From Mimachlamys varia (lineage: Eukaryota; Mollusca; Bivalvia; Pectinida; Pectinidae), in contig OX392532.1 in NCBI GenBank assembly GCA_947623455.1, positions 22,728,792-22,792,791 on the forward strand: DNA of 64,000 bases, given 5' to 3'. The position numbers and the translations under genes are program-made. The notes under the pieces were generated by a model. The model was not told where the DNA came from and did no database searches. It was given only the letters and a program-made list of their open reading frames with translations. Positions within the stretch are counted from its first letter, which is position 1. The number at the start of each line of letters is the position of its first letter. This document shows, piece after piece, positions 51,237-63,694 of the stretch.

Positions 51237-51767
51237 CTTAGCAACAACAAAAGTTCATACATGAGAGATTACCACATACAGCAGTAACACAACAACTGCA
51301 TACATCGGTACAAAGAAATCCCAGATTCATTTCATAAGACAGTACTGAACATTCATGGTAAAGTATTACTATTTCAAACGAACTCTTCAGGAATTAATCA
51401 TAACTTTTAGCGAAACATAAAACAGAGTTATAAAAACAGCCACTGTAGCTGAGTTAATGAATTATTAATTTATCAATTAAGACACTTTATGTAGTGACAC
51501 AATCAGACATATCTTGGGAAACAAACTATTTACTACTAATCGAAGTCAATGATTGGTAATTCTATAGCATTTGATAAATGTGAAAATGTGTTTGTCTCCA
51601 GTTCTTTGAAATTATTGCAATGAATATTTCAAACAAAATTATATTAGTTTTCATAAACGAAGCGAGGGTATCCATGACAGAAGGGCACTGCTCTCTTAAT
51701 AACCTATATTACACGTACCGCACCTTGGTTGTTATCCAATCTTTATACCTCATCAACCTGCCATGTA

Positions 51768-53040
51768 CGAGGGGTGTTCCAAAAATAATGTCACTTGCAT
51801 CGGTGCTCATATAGCGGAAGTGCTTTTGTTCATTTTAATTTGCTCTTCCCTTCAAAATACTCTCCGCCAGGCAGAACACACCTTTTTAGTCGGTCAATCC
51901 ATTTTTGGAAGCATTTTTCATACTCTTCAATGGGTACACCCATCAGACACTGATAAAAAGCAGATCCAAGGGCATTTCTCGAATTGTATCTCCTTCCAGA
52001 TAAATGATATTTAAGTTTTGGAAAGAGAAAATAGTCGCAGGGGGCCAAGTCTGGCGAATACGGAGGGTGCGGAAGGACGGTAACCTTCTCTGACTCCAAA
52101 AAGTCAGTCACAATACGTGCCTTGTGAGCGGGTGCATTATCATGCAAAAGTCGGACATACTTAAGTCCTGTTTTGGGGCGGCGACTTTTGTAGTAGTTCT
52201 TCAACTTTCTCAGAACAACGTTTCTATAGAACTTGCCTGTCACCGTTCTGCCTTTTGGCATAGCTGGACCCTTATTTGTGAAAAAATAGCATACAAAACC
52301 TTCTTTACCGTTCGTATTCGTTTGGCAATACTTGGGCGTCTGGCATTTTTAGTGGCCCATATTCGGTTGGCAACCTTCCGCTTTGGTTCAAAATAATACA
52401 CCCAGGTCTCATCACCAGTGACTATATTATCAAAAGCCTTTTTACTATATTTTGGGTATATTTTGAGAAGTTTTTTTGCCATTGTTACACGCGTCTTCTT
52501 TTGCTCATCCATTAACAAATGGGGTATCAATCTTGCATTTATCTTTCTAACTTTTAGGTGTTTCTTCAAAATTGCATGAACTCTTGCCAACGACAAGTTT
52601 GTCATTCGAGCCAATTGTCTTACGGTGAATCGAGCATCAGTTAGGAGGATATTTCGGATTTTTTCTATGTTACCTTTGGTCGTAGATGTTGCAGGACGAC
52701 CTTGGTGAGCAGCATCTTTCGGTTGCTGCTGCCCAGCACTAAACTTATCTACCCACCTACAAACAGTCCTGAGACATTTGGCCCTCCCCATAAATTTCAC
52801 ACACCTCGCGGTGAATATCGACAGCCTTTATGCCGAGTAATGACCTACCTTTTATATGGGCCCTAATTTCAAGAGCATTTTCAGCTCGTTTTCCTGTCAT
52901 TTTGTGTCTAGTCTAACGAATAGGCTATGAAACGATGTACACTGTACCGAGGCCAGTGAACGTGTGGACCAGATATTTACCTGTGTCACGAGCCAGTGAT
53001 CACTCAATCGACACGATGGTTTTGTGCATAAATTGCACGA
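51768..53040 (-). mobile_element. mariner-type transposon, defective, one terminal repeat missing
   Basis: The transposase frame starts at ATG 52,900 (MTGKRAENAL) and ends at TAA near 51,830. It has an N-terminal helix-turn-helix region, TGDETW, HDNAPAHKA and YSPDLAPCDYFLFP, the three catalytic Asp of a D,D34D mariner. Two frameshifts, near 52,770 and near 52,290, break it. The end downstream of the transposase stop (51,768) begins CGAGGGGTGTTCCAAAAAT after a TA, typical of a mariner terminal repeat; no matching inverted copy is visible at the other end near 53,040. The related sequence at 24,330-24,390 shows the site without the element. Confidence 0.88.
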
Positions 53041-53289
53041 TTTCCGCGAAATAAATTGCTGGTACTCATCGTTGACAGTGCTACTTTGATTTGATAGTGT
53101 ATTTCGCTGTGGCTTTGGTGTCTTTTGCTAATCAAGAACGCCCTTCGTGTTTTTCTCCGAAACCTCGAATTCACAACAAGAACCAATATTTGAGTATTTA
53201 AATACATGAATGTAATTACTATATCCTTTCTGTGATAGACTTTCCTTATTATTACTAATATTACTAAGGTTGGAGGTTTAGTCATCTTG

Positions 53290-53705
53290 ATCCTGTAATA
53301 ACTACATGTATCTCTTCAGCTTGATTAACTATACTTTGACCTAAGTAACTATGCATGTACCTTGATCCCGAGTAAACTATATCTTAATCTTGAATCTGAG
53401 TTGACTATATCTAAACTTGATCTTGGGTTGGCTATATCTTCATCTTGATCCTGAGTTGACTATATTTTCATCTTGTACCTGAGTCGACTATATCTTAATC
53501 TTGATCCCGAGTTGACTTAATTTTTGTCTTAAACCTGAGTTGACTATATCTTAATCTTGATTCTAAGTTGACGATATTTTCATCTTAATCGTTCGTTGGT
53601 TATATCTTAATTTTGATCCTGTGTTGACTTTATCTCAACTTGATCTTGAGTTGGCTATATCTTCATCTTGATCCTGGATTAACCGTATCTTAACTCTGTA
53701 CCAGA
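53290..53705. repeat. 29-bp-type minisatellite, contracted copy
   Basis: About 14 units matching 24,600-25,385. Confidence 0.8.
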
Positions 53706-53777
53706 GTTATATATATCTATCATTCATCATGAGTTTATTATACCTGTACATATATCATGAATTTATTATACATTTAA

Positions 53778-53952
53778 AAACTCGTTATTTCGAAGTCGAC
53801 GGGACCGTAGTTAAAACTTCAAATTAACAGAGTATTCGAGTAACATGAGTTTGAATGCTGATGTAAAGCTTGGCCTGGATCGACAAAACACTTCGTATTA
53901 TTCGGGGTCTTCGAGTTATACGAGTTTAAGATAACGCAGTTCGACTGTTCTT
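53778..53952. mobile_element. MITE, CTCGTTATCTCG family, degenerate copy
   Basis: Same layout as 54,166-54,343 (CTCGTTATTTCGAAGTCGAC at the left, GAGTTTAAGATAACGCAGTT at the right) with more substitutions. Confidence 0.65.
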
Positions 53953-54165
53953 GTACATGGATAAAGATTTTTTTTATTTTATTTGCTTTAAACTAATCAT
54001 AAGAATATTGTCATATTTTGAAATCATAAATTAATCTTAATTAAAGAGAAATTACAGCCTTTAACTCCTAAAACTCAGGAAGAAATTGTAAGCGGAAAAT
54101 TGGCTTTTTCTCATCAAAATGCTTCAATTCATTATATTATATGCTTGCAATGTTTTCTTTAGATA

Positions 54166-54343
54166 TACAGTTGGACCTCGTTATCTCGTAGTCGACGGGA
54201 ATACGGTTAAACTTTGAGTTAACCGAGTATTCGAAATACACAAGTTTACATGATAATTCATAGTTTGACAGGGACCGATAAAACACTTCGAATCAATCGG
54301 GGTGTTCGAGTTATACGAGTTTGAGATAACGAGGTTCGACTGT
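54166..54343. mobile_element. MITE with GGACCTCGTTATCTCG termini
   Basis: Starts ACAGTTGGACCTCGTTATCT and ends GAGATAACGAGGTTCGACTG, a good inverted repeat flanked by TA, inserted in the 28-bp satellite. Related copies: 53,778-53,952 (degenerate) and 3,985-4,102. TA targets point to a Tc1/mariner-mobilised family. Confidence 0.75.
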
Positions 54344-54344
54344 A

Positions 54345-55470
54345 CCTGTACATTGATAAATAGTTTATTATACCGATACATTGATAAATAGTTTATTATA
54401 CCGATACATTGATAAATAGTTTATTATACCGATACATTGATAAATAGTTTATTATACCGATACATTGATAAATAGTTTATTATACCGATACATTGATAAA
54501 TAGTTTATTATACCGATACATTGATAAATAGTTTATTATACCTGTACATTGATAAAGAGTTTATTATACCTGTACATTGATAAAGAGTTTATTATACCGA
54601 TACATTGATAAATAGTTTATTAAACTGATACATTGATAAAGAGTTTATTATACCGATACATTGATAAATAGTTTATTATACCGATACATTGATAAATAGT
54701 TTATTAAACTGATACATTGATAAAGAGTTTATTATACCGATACATTGATAAAGAGTTTATTATACCTGTACATTGATAAATAGTTTATTATACCTGTACA
54801 TTGATAAAGAGTTTATTATACCGATACATTGATAAATAGTTTATTAAACTGATACATTGATAAAGAGTTTATTATACCGATACATTGATAAAGAGTTTAT
54901 TATACCTGTACATTGATAAATAGTTTATTATACCGATACATTGATAAAGAGTTTATTATACCGATACATTGATAAATAGTTTATTATACCTGTACATTGA
55001 TAAAGAGTTTATTATACCGATACATTGATAAATAATTTATTATACCGATACACTGATAGAGTTTATTATACCTGTACATTAATAAATAGTTTATTATACC
55101 TGTACATTGATAAAGAGTTTATTATACCGATACATTGATAAATAGTTTATTATACCTGTACATTGATAAAGAGTTTATTATACATGTACATTGATAAAGA
55201 GTTTATTATAGCGATACATTGATAAATAGTTTATTAAACTGATACATTGATAAAGAGTTTATTATACCGATACATTGATAAAGAGTTTATTATACCGATA
55301 CATTGATAAAGAGTTTATTATACCGATACATTGATAAAGAGTTTATTATACCTGTACATTGATAAAGAGTTTATTAAACCGATACATTGATAAAGAGTTT
55401 ATTATACCGATACATTGATAAAGAGTTTATTATACCGATATATTGAACATGAGTTTAATATACCTGTACA
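54345..55470. repeat. 28-bp satellite, expanded copy 2
   Basis: About 40 units of the satellite at 25,390-25,920; here ATTGATAAA(T/G)AG variants dominate and the CATCGAGCATG variant is almost gone. Confidence 0.92.
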
Positions 55471-56049
55471 TTAATTTTACTTGCACATAGAGTTAGATGA
55501 ATTTGAACGTGTTCCCTTAGTTTTACTTTGCATGTACAGAGACCTGATTTTATTATATATTTTCTTGATCCCTTGATACATTAATAGTTTTGTAAACTTG
55601 CATCCGACCCTAAACTTGCTTTTAAGTTTACCTGTACTTGTAACGTTTTAATCATTATTTGGTTGATTTTCGAGTAACCTACAACGCAAACGATATGTAA
55701 TTTTAATTACTTGATTGAACAGATAAAGCAGTCCAATAATTATTTTTCTTTCTTTTTTATTGCTTAACCACACCGATTAATGTTACGATAAAACAGATTA
55801 TGTAATAAACATCCATTTACCAGCTTAGTTTTTATGATTTGGTCCTCTATCCATTTGTGGAGTTTCACCATGCATGCAAGTGTTTGAACTAATTATCACT
55901 TATGTGAAGCTATTTAGATAGTAACAGATTGCATGATACCACAATGTAACGTTTACCTATGATAAACCATGAAGGACCTATGAAACATGCTGATGTGCTT
56001 TCAGAGTACGACTTCGTTATTGGTAGATGTCGTAAATAGGTAAATTTGC

Positions 56050-56395
56050 ATCAGTGGAGGCTTAATTGTCATGAAGGCTTCAAGTGAGGCTTCGCAACAG
56101 TCGTCAATGCTTCGATGGAGGCTTCGCAACAGTCGTCAAGGCTTCTAGTGAGGCTTCGCAACAGTCGTCAATGCCTCGATGGAGGCTTCGCAACAGTCGT
56201 CGAGGCTTCAGTGGAGGCTTAATTGTCGTGAATGCTTCGAGTGAGGCTTTGCAACAATAATGAAGGCTTCGAGTGAGGCTTCGCAACAGTCGTCAAGGCT
56301 TGATGGAAGCTTAGCAACAGTCGCCAAGGCTTCAAGCGAAGCTTTTCAACAGTCGTCAAGGCTTGGTGGAAGCTTCGCAACAGTCGTCAAGGCTC
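56050..56395. repeat. GAGGCTTCGCAACAGTCGTC minisatellite, copy 2
   Basis: About eleven units near 31 bp; better preserved than copy 1. Confidence 0.85.
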
Positions 56396-56805
56396 TTTTA
56401 TTTATTTATTTTTTACAGCAGCACAATATTTGCGAACAAAACAGAAAATAGGGCTAAGACGCACGGACGATGGTCGAAATGCAACCTGTGAATAGGACAA
56501 ATTCTACACAATGAATCTAGTTTTTGTAACATTAGGAAAGTAAAATCTTAAGACTTTTATTCCAAAACCCGTTAATTGACTGTAAGATTTTTAATTGTGG
56601 TGTCAATATTTAATTAGCTGTATCAAGCACAATTCATGACAGATGAGAAAAAATCACGTAAATTAACATTCATGGAAAAATCGTCAAAAGTTAGAAAAAG
56701 GCAAAAGAAAATAAATTTTACCCCGTAGTAATTCGTGGTACCCCGTAGTGGTTTGAAGCCATTTGGGTTTGTTTTTGTTTAAAAAGATAGTATATGTTCA
56801 TATTA

Positions 56806-56973
56806 TACAGTAAACCCAACTTACTCGACCTCATCAATACTTCGAGGAATACATGGTATTCGAATAATTCAGGGTTGGTTGAATATGTAAGATCTAGGTT
56901 GGGACCAAACGAGCTCCTTGACGAATGAGTGTGGTCGAGACAACCGGGTTTGAGTAAGTGAGGCTTTTACTGT
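56806..56973. mobile_element. MITE, CTTACTCGA family, copy 3
   Basis: Orthologous in the duplication to 27,344-27,513. Confidence 0.7.
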
Positions 56974-57168
56974 AATCAACAACTATAAAACTAGAAAACG
57001 TTTGGGCAAATCTAATAAACACGATTAAATTGCATTCAATCGTGTACACCGAAGGCCGAGGTGAACAAACTCTTGCCCAGGTCCGTATAGTCTCGTGTAC
57101 ACCGAAACTAAATGCAATAACTGCTTTGTAATATGACCAAATAAAACAAATGAATAACAATTAAGAAG

Positions 57169-57620
57169 TTAACAATTCAACAGTTTAATAATAGAACCAT
57201 TTGCAAAAACAACATTTATAATCAGTAACTGACTGACCTTTGACACCCAAATATTGCCTAAATAATTACGCAGCGCCAGCAGTGTTCTTGCGTGTGTTCT
57301 TTGCATTTTTTTCTTCAATAGATCATTAAGTTCTTCTTCGTTTATTGTAGCAAAGCGTTCTGTTGGTTGACCGTCTGCCATATTGTAAACAAAGTGATTC
57401 CAAACGATCGCTTGTATCAAGCATTCTGATTGGCTGTTGTCAAAACTAACGCGTTGCGCGATTGGACAATAGGGAAGCATATATTGCAGACCTGTTCGTG
57501 CTAAAAATAGTACGAACCTGTCGGCAATGTGAAGGGAATTTCCCAGTCGAGTTATTTTTAGCACGAATAGGTCTACTCACAAACAGGTGCTGGAGAGGAA
57601 AACATGAAGTGGGCCAATGA
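57169..57620 (-). other. Short ORF start resembling a recombinase/QRICH1-type N terminus
   Basis: An in-frame ATG near 57,381 opens MADGQPTERFATINEEELND, followed by LLKKKMQRTHARTLLALRNYLG, then the frame drifts. This resembles the N-terminal block shared by KIAA1958/QRICH1/ZMYM-like and Crypton-derived proteins, judged from memory only. Upstream, 57,491-57,512 and 57,553-57,573 form a 20/21 inverted repeat (GACCTGTTCGTGCTAAAAAT type). The region is absent from duplication copy 1. It may be a non-autonomous element or a captured promoter plus first exon. Confidence 0.35.
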
Positions 57621-57689
57621 GAATAAAGCAAACACTCAAGTCATATTACAAACACATATGCTGCACCTTTTAAATTTAGTAATAGATAT

Positions 57690-58617
57690 CCAGTTGTGGT
57701 ATCATACAACGCACCAAAAACTGCTTGCGTGCATCGTGCATACATCGTGCACACATCGTTCGCCCATGGTGCGCACAACGGGCGATCTAAAGATCGTGCG
57801 TTTATGTGTACGATTAGAATCGCACACACGCACGATTAGGTACAATTGGTCGATACATATTACGGAATGAAAAACATATGGAACCCTCTTGTCCAAAAAC
57901 TATTTAAATTCGTATCATATTGTTTGGGATTATGTTAATTTAACAATACACAGTAAACAGTATTACAGTGATCCAAGTGCGGGTTTAGCTACCAGGTAAC
58001 AGAATATGTAAATAACATGCCAGAGTTTTACCTTTCCCGTGTGCGGCGATACGCTACGACAGCCATTACCGAGCGACCATTATAAAAACAAACTGGACTC
58101 TTATAATTAGTTATTTGAAAAACCCTCCCCTCCTCAACACTTTACCTGTGTTTTCACACCTAGGCGAGTGTTGTAAGTGCCCGGGCAAGAGACATCTACA
58201 TATATTGTCCATGTACATGTGCAGTTTATAACTTGGTAAAACTGGCAACATTTACTTGAATGAGAACTTGTCAATAAGAGTTGAAAGTTTACATACATGT
58301 GTCTATTTGGTTTCTTTCAAAAACTACAGAAAGACTATTACTAATTTTAAGAAATATATAGATAGAACTATCAGCTAATGTAAATAGTTAAAATATAGAC
58401 ATATGTTTAAAACAACTAGCGCGAATACGTATGTATTGTTAAACCATTTCTAAATGTACATCAACCTCGACTGTCATTGCACAATGTTAGTCTATCGTGC
58501 GCCCACATGTGCGTTAGAAATAATCGCCCAGGATCGCATCGTTTGCACATCGTGCATACACCGTTCGCCCATCGTGCGCCCACCGCACATCGTGTAACGT
58601 TGTGCGATCCCACAACT
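57690..58617. mobile_element. Terminal-inverted-repeat element with CATCGTGC-rich ends
   Basis: About 930 bp inserted relative to copy 1 (27,879). The ends read AGTTGTGGTATCATACAACG and, reverse-complemented, AGTTGTGGGATCGCACAACG. The outer 130-150 bp at both ends are filled with repeated CATCGTGC and CGTTCGCCCATsGTGCGC motifs in mirror orientation. The interior is AT-rich with no long ORF, so it is non-autonomous. The short target duplication is TA-rich and cannot be fixed exactly. Confidence 0.75.
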
Positions 58618-59144
58618 TTAGTATGCAGACAAAATGAATTAAACTGCATCATACAGCTGTTTAGTCTTGTAGTACTGTATTATTTCAAACTGTGCACTAC
58701 TCAAATGAGATTAACTGTGGCTATGGATGATCCTTCAAACCTCGGGGCTTAAACATCCACCAAAAGAAGCTAACACCCCCTATCATGAAACATGATAAAA
58801 AACGTTTTATAACATTTGTATGACCACATGCCAGCCCAGAACTTCCTAGTTGACCTTTCAGCTTTCTTCAGGGTAGTTTGACCTTTCAATTTTCGTCTGG
58901 GGAGATCGAAATCTTTTGTGGTGTATCTGAATGATTTGTCCTGCTTTTCTTCTTGAAGCAATAAGTTACCCATAGCCCAATCAACTCCACCACCTCAGCC
59001 AGACTCAGTACAGAAAGCCCCGCCCACAAGCCAAGCTGCCCTCCAATGTCGCTGACGAAGTTTTCGGACTGTTGGACAAGAACAGGATAAACATAAGGTC
59101 ATTTGTAACTATAATTAATTATATACTACTTTGTGTTCTTAATA

Positions 59145-59352
59145 ACTGTAAACCAACTTATTTTCGCGTGCGATACAATTTCACGTATTTCGTGGGTGAT
59201 GAAATTTTGCGAAAATTGATTGCCACGAAATAGTTTCAATCAGAGCTATGCCAACTGTTGGATAACTGTACATAGGATTAACAACAGTATTTATCGCGAA
59301 ATGAAATCACCGCGAAATAGTCGTTTCATATGAACCGCGAAAATAAGTGTAT
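59145..59352. mobile_element. MITE with CTTATTTTCGCG termini, copy 2
   Basis: Duplication partner of 28,537-28,758 with a 13-bp loss at the right terminus (ATCGCGAG block absent), so the right inverted repeat is shorter. Confidence 0.68.
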
Positions 59353-59897
59353 ATCAGCTGATAGTAGTGTTATACGTTTAATTTGGTAACAATTGCATTT
59401 GTACATAAAAATAAACAAAAATTATCGAAGCTTCAACAAAATAATTACTTGAAACCGATTTAACTAGTAGGAGATTTAAACGGAGATTCTCCAAATGTAC
59501 TCTGAGAAGGAGACCGGGTGTTCCGGAAGAAATATAGTCTTTGCTTTATCGACCGACCAAACATGTACATCCCGCGATGTAAACTAGTAAGGTCTGGTCA
59601 AAGAAGCATTAAAATAATCAATAAGGGAAATTGGTAGCTACATCACTGTATATTACTTACCAACATTAAAACTTTAATTATCTTACCGTGTAGGACAGTT
59701 CTTCCTCGATAAGTTCCTTGGTCAGTGTTGAGAAATACACCCTAAGCCGCATAAAGTCCCCTCTGTATATATAAATAAAACAATCTTATTAGAAAGAAAT
59801 TATTTTCAACGCACGAAGTTTTCTCTGAATAAAGATCAACTGGTTTATCTGCAAATAAGCTATTTTATAATAATAAATAAAAATAATTCGAGGTTCT

Positions 59898-60224
59898 TAT
59901 ATACCGCTTTATCACAACTTGAAGGTCGCCTCAAAGTGGTTCACAAATTATTGTCCGTGGTTATAGGGCCTTAGCAACCAGCCAATATCGTTTTCTCAAC
60001 GCCCTGGGGAGCATACAACCGGTGCTGCTATCTCGACGCTCACAGCTAGCATTCTACAATTTTTACCACTCCCCAACCACGTACTCATTCACAGCTGAGT
60101 AGACTGGAACAAGCGGAGTAAAGTATCTTGCTCAAGGATACAACATAATTGCCGTGACCGGGACTAGAACTCGCAACCCTTTGATCACGAACCCGGCGTC
60201 CTACCACTAGACCACCGTGCCTCC
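59898..60224 (-). mobile_element. tRNA-derived SINE, duplication partner
   Basis: Copy of 29,318-29,622 within DEG-D; it retains GCTAGCATTCTAC, which was deleted in the 29-kb copy. Confidence 0.78.
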
Positions 60225-60605
60225 TTTTTGATGCAAACTATAAAAAAGGAAATATCATCATGATCAAAGTGGTCGTCGTCTTGCTCCAGTGATACCTGAT
60301 CTTGTCAATTTTGGTGGTCCAGTCATAGTCCGTTGCCAAAATCTCTCTGTAAGCATCAGATGGCCATGCCGACATCGAAATGGGTGTTTTGTAGGTTTTC
60401 TCACTGAAATGTAAATATAGTCAACAATACCATCACGTGAAATCAACATTTTTCTCATGAAAAACTGAACTGGACTAAAAACCTGTAGCATGATTCATCA
60501 GCTAAGGAGTGGATATGTACACATGGGTGAACATATGCTTTATGTGCCTTACATAAGATTAATCTTTGCTTGGAATTATCAATAGTATATGTTCATAATT
60601 ATTAC

Positions 60606-60783
60606 ACAGTAAACCCCCGCTTACTCGAACTCTGGGGACCTGATTAATAGTTCGAGAAATACATGGTATTCGAATAAACCAAGGTTGGTTGAATATGTAC
60701 AATCTAGTTGGAACCAAACGAGCTCCTTGACGAATTAGGGTGGTCGAGTAAACCAGGTTCGAGTAAGTGAGGCTTTTACTGTA
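60606..60783. mobile_element. MITE, CTTACTCGA family, copy 4
   Basis: Duplication partner of 30,013-30,190. Confidence 0.7.
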
Positions 60784-62014
60784 ATCAACAAGGAAAGCTA
60801 GTAAACGTTTAGGGAAATCCTATAAACACTATTAGATTGCTTTCAAATACTCTCGTGTTTTTGTTAATTATCTAAAGAAAGTCGAAAATCGACAATTCAA
60901 CCATAGGCTAATTCAACCCAAGATTTGAAAATGTTCCACCACTTACATTTTGATGATTTTTCCTCTCATCAATAGCATATTACGTACTGTTTGATAAGAT
61001 AAAAATTGGTTTGCATCCAACGCCCATAAAAGGGTGTATTCTCTAAATAACACAGTTTTTGTGTCTAAAATGTTATCATCGAAAATGGCATTTTTGAGAT
61101 TGTTTCTTCCATAAAACAGCCAAATGGCGCGATGGAAACATGATTTTTTGTCACAATCATGCCATGAATGTATTCTTTACGGTGACTATCATTTGATTAG
61201 ATTTTCATTAATATTTTACATAACATGCACATTTTATGAACACTTAGACAGCTTCTGAAAGGTACAAGTTTGAGGAGCCATAAAAAACAAACCAAGTGAC
61301 CTAAATCTTTATACTTTATAGATTTGTGACCACAACGGCATGGGCAATGCACCACCATCAGGAAATTTGAATCAGAGAAGGGGTCATTTTGGAAACAGGC
61401 CCTTTCTAGTTTGATTGTATGATTTTCGATGCCGAAAAAATCATATAATGTCATTAAGACGTCATTTGTTTATGACCACGTCACAATATTATTATTAGTA
61501 CACTTGTGTAATACCATATTTATGACATGCTCGTATGGCATGACTGAACGGGTCAGTTATGTGAAAAATTAATATATACGTGTACGGATTATTTCAATGT
61601 GTTAAAAAACACAAGTTGGATATAAATAGGGGAAATAGTACGGGAGCTATGCTACGGAAACCTTTCGGACGGACAATGCAAACACTATATACTCCGACTT
61701 CGTTGAAGCGGGGGCATAAAGAGTAACTTACAAACACGGGAACTTGCATGCTGAGCAGATTTCACTTGTTAATATCGATACGGTCTCTTCCTTTAAGCAT
61801 TTAAATCTGGATGTAGAATGTAAAGGCATGATTAAAAAAGGTAATACACACATATGCTGCACCTTTTAATTTAAGTAATTGATACAGGATGCCGAAAAAT
61901 GAATGAAACTATTATTATTAAAATTCGTTCTGCCTTCTATGATAATAAATAAAACATAAACTTTATTTATTTTACAACAATTATGAAACAAGTTATACAA
62001 CTTATATTAATCAA

Positions 62015-62338
62015 CCACTATTACCACCACCACCACTACTACTACTACTTCGTCTTCTTCTTCTAATACTACAACCATTACTACAACCACTATTACCACC
62101 ACCATTATTACTACTACTACTACTACTTCTTCTTCTTCTTCTAATACTACTACAACCATTACTACAACCACTATTACCAACACCACCACTACTACTTCTA
62201 CTTCGTCTTCTACTACTACAACCATTACTACAACCACTATTACCAACACCACACTACTACTACTAGTAATACTGTAACTACTACAACCATATCTACAACC
62301 ACTATTACTACTACTACTACCATTAGTTCTACAACTAT

Positions 62339-62369
<31 letters not shown>

Positions 62370-62605
62370 TCGTCTTCTTCTACTACTACTACAACCATTA
62401 CTACAACCACTATTACCACCACCACCACTACTACTTCTACTTCGTCTTCTACTACTACAACCATTACTACAACCACTATTACCAACACCACACTACTACT
62501 ACTAGTAATACTGTAACTACTACAACTGTTAATAATGCTACAACTACCACTACTTCTACTACTACTACTTCTATTACTACTACCACTACTACTAATACTT
62601 TCATT
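62015..62605. repeat. ACT/ACC triplet array in DEG-D, 0.6 kb
   Basis: Counterpart of 31,556-33,340 with the same right flank but one third of the length. Confidence 0.9.
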
Positions 62606-63694
62606 TTTAAGTTACGTCTATCTTTTATATGTGCCTCACCCTCCGCTGTGACACACGTGTCTAGGATATCCTCGCTGTAGCCATGGTATGGTGCACACTG
62701 ACAATATTGTACGGCGTGAGCAGTGGAGCAGTTCATTAAACAAGCCTATTACCAAAATAAACTTTAACATTGTCAGGTCTGCCACATATATGTATTTTAA
62801 TTTTGACATATCTCTTAAAATCTGTGTTTGATTATCATTATCTAATAACAAATGCCTTCAACTTTGGACTTATATTAGAATTTTACAGAAGTGCATATTT
62901 TGTTGAAGTGCATATTTTCTGAATTTCTATGTTATCAAAACCATCTTTTAATACTTAATTGCTCAGGTTTTTTTTTTTTTTTTTGAACTTTGTCTTACTG
63001 ATGCTCATATCTTACGAGCTTAACAGCTAAATTTGTTGTATTGTTGATCTTTATGTATATTTACAACTGAACCAATTTGCTGATCCAACTTCCATAATTT
63101 AAAAGTAGTAATTATAAAACGAAAATCAGCAATAGGTAAAAATGTTGATACAATAAAGATACTGACCAATTTTCGTTGCCAGTAACTGTTTTCCTCACAG
63201 CGCTGTTCTGGCCCCGGCACTCTGTGAGTCTCAGACTATAACAAAGATTCGTGTTAATTCTTCACTGTTGGTATACACGTTACACATAATGATACGGTAA
63301 TAATTATTATTTAAGGATTAGCTTGAATCTATTTTTTATGTTATGGGGGTATAACACAAAAAACAGGAGTGTACTCTAAATAAACCGCGAAGCGGTTTAT
63401 GATGAGGGTACTCTTTATTGGTGGACTCTTTTCTCTTATAAATCATTACGCTGCTGCATTACCCTATCAAAAGCGACGTTATAAACAGCGACGTCGATTT
63501 TTACGTTATGGGCTGATAACATATTTTTTAAACCAATAAAAATCCTTGTTTCAAACAAGATCATATTATTCATCAAATAAATCTACTTGTATTATTATTT
63601 TTTGTAGCAATGTGCTTAATCCGCTGGCTCATGGTTTTAGCGTTATAACATAGTAATATTGGTAATTATATTCTTTCGTGTTTGCCATTGGGTG

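Larger units (their letters stand above)
47800..51460. repeat. Segmental duplication block A, copy 2 (with insertion)
   Basis: Copy of 6,600-8,345. About 2.1 kb (48,245-50,335) is extra here: a second diverged copy of the 6,720-6,975 module, then a LINE 3' end. Bases 50,430-51,460 then follow 7,130-8,340 closely. Confidence 0.85.
58886..63235 (-). pseudogene. DEG-D: second copy of DEG-C, exons 7-12, with a frameshift in exon 9
   Basis: Exons matching DEG-C exons 7 to 12 lie at 63235-63167, 62745-62640, 61806-61732, 60403-60296, 59762-59687 and 59068-58886. The splice sites are kept: the exon 8 donor changes from GTAAGG to GTGAGG and the exon 7 acceptor from CAG to TAG. Five of the six exons are open and nearly identical to DEG-C; differences are mostly silent, with a few conservative changes (F to Y, K to R, I to L). 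Exon 9 is 75 nt rather than 76: one G present at 31,210 is missing near 61,801. This shifts the frame, removes the first conserved cysteine and gives a TAA within five codons. Exons 1-6 lie past the window end. Either a young pseudogene, a haplotype copy, or an assembly error in an intact gene. Confidence 0.82.
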
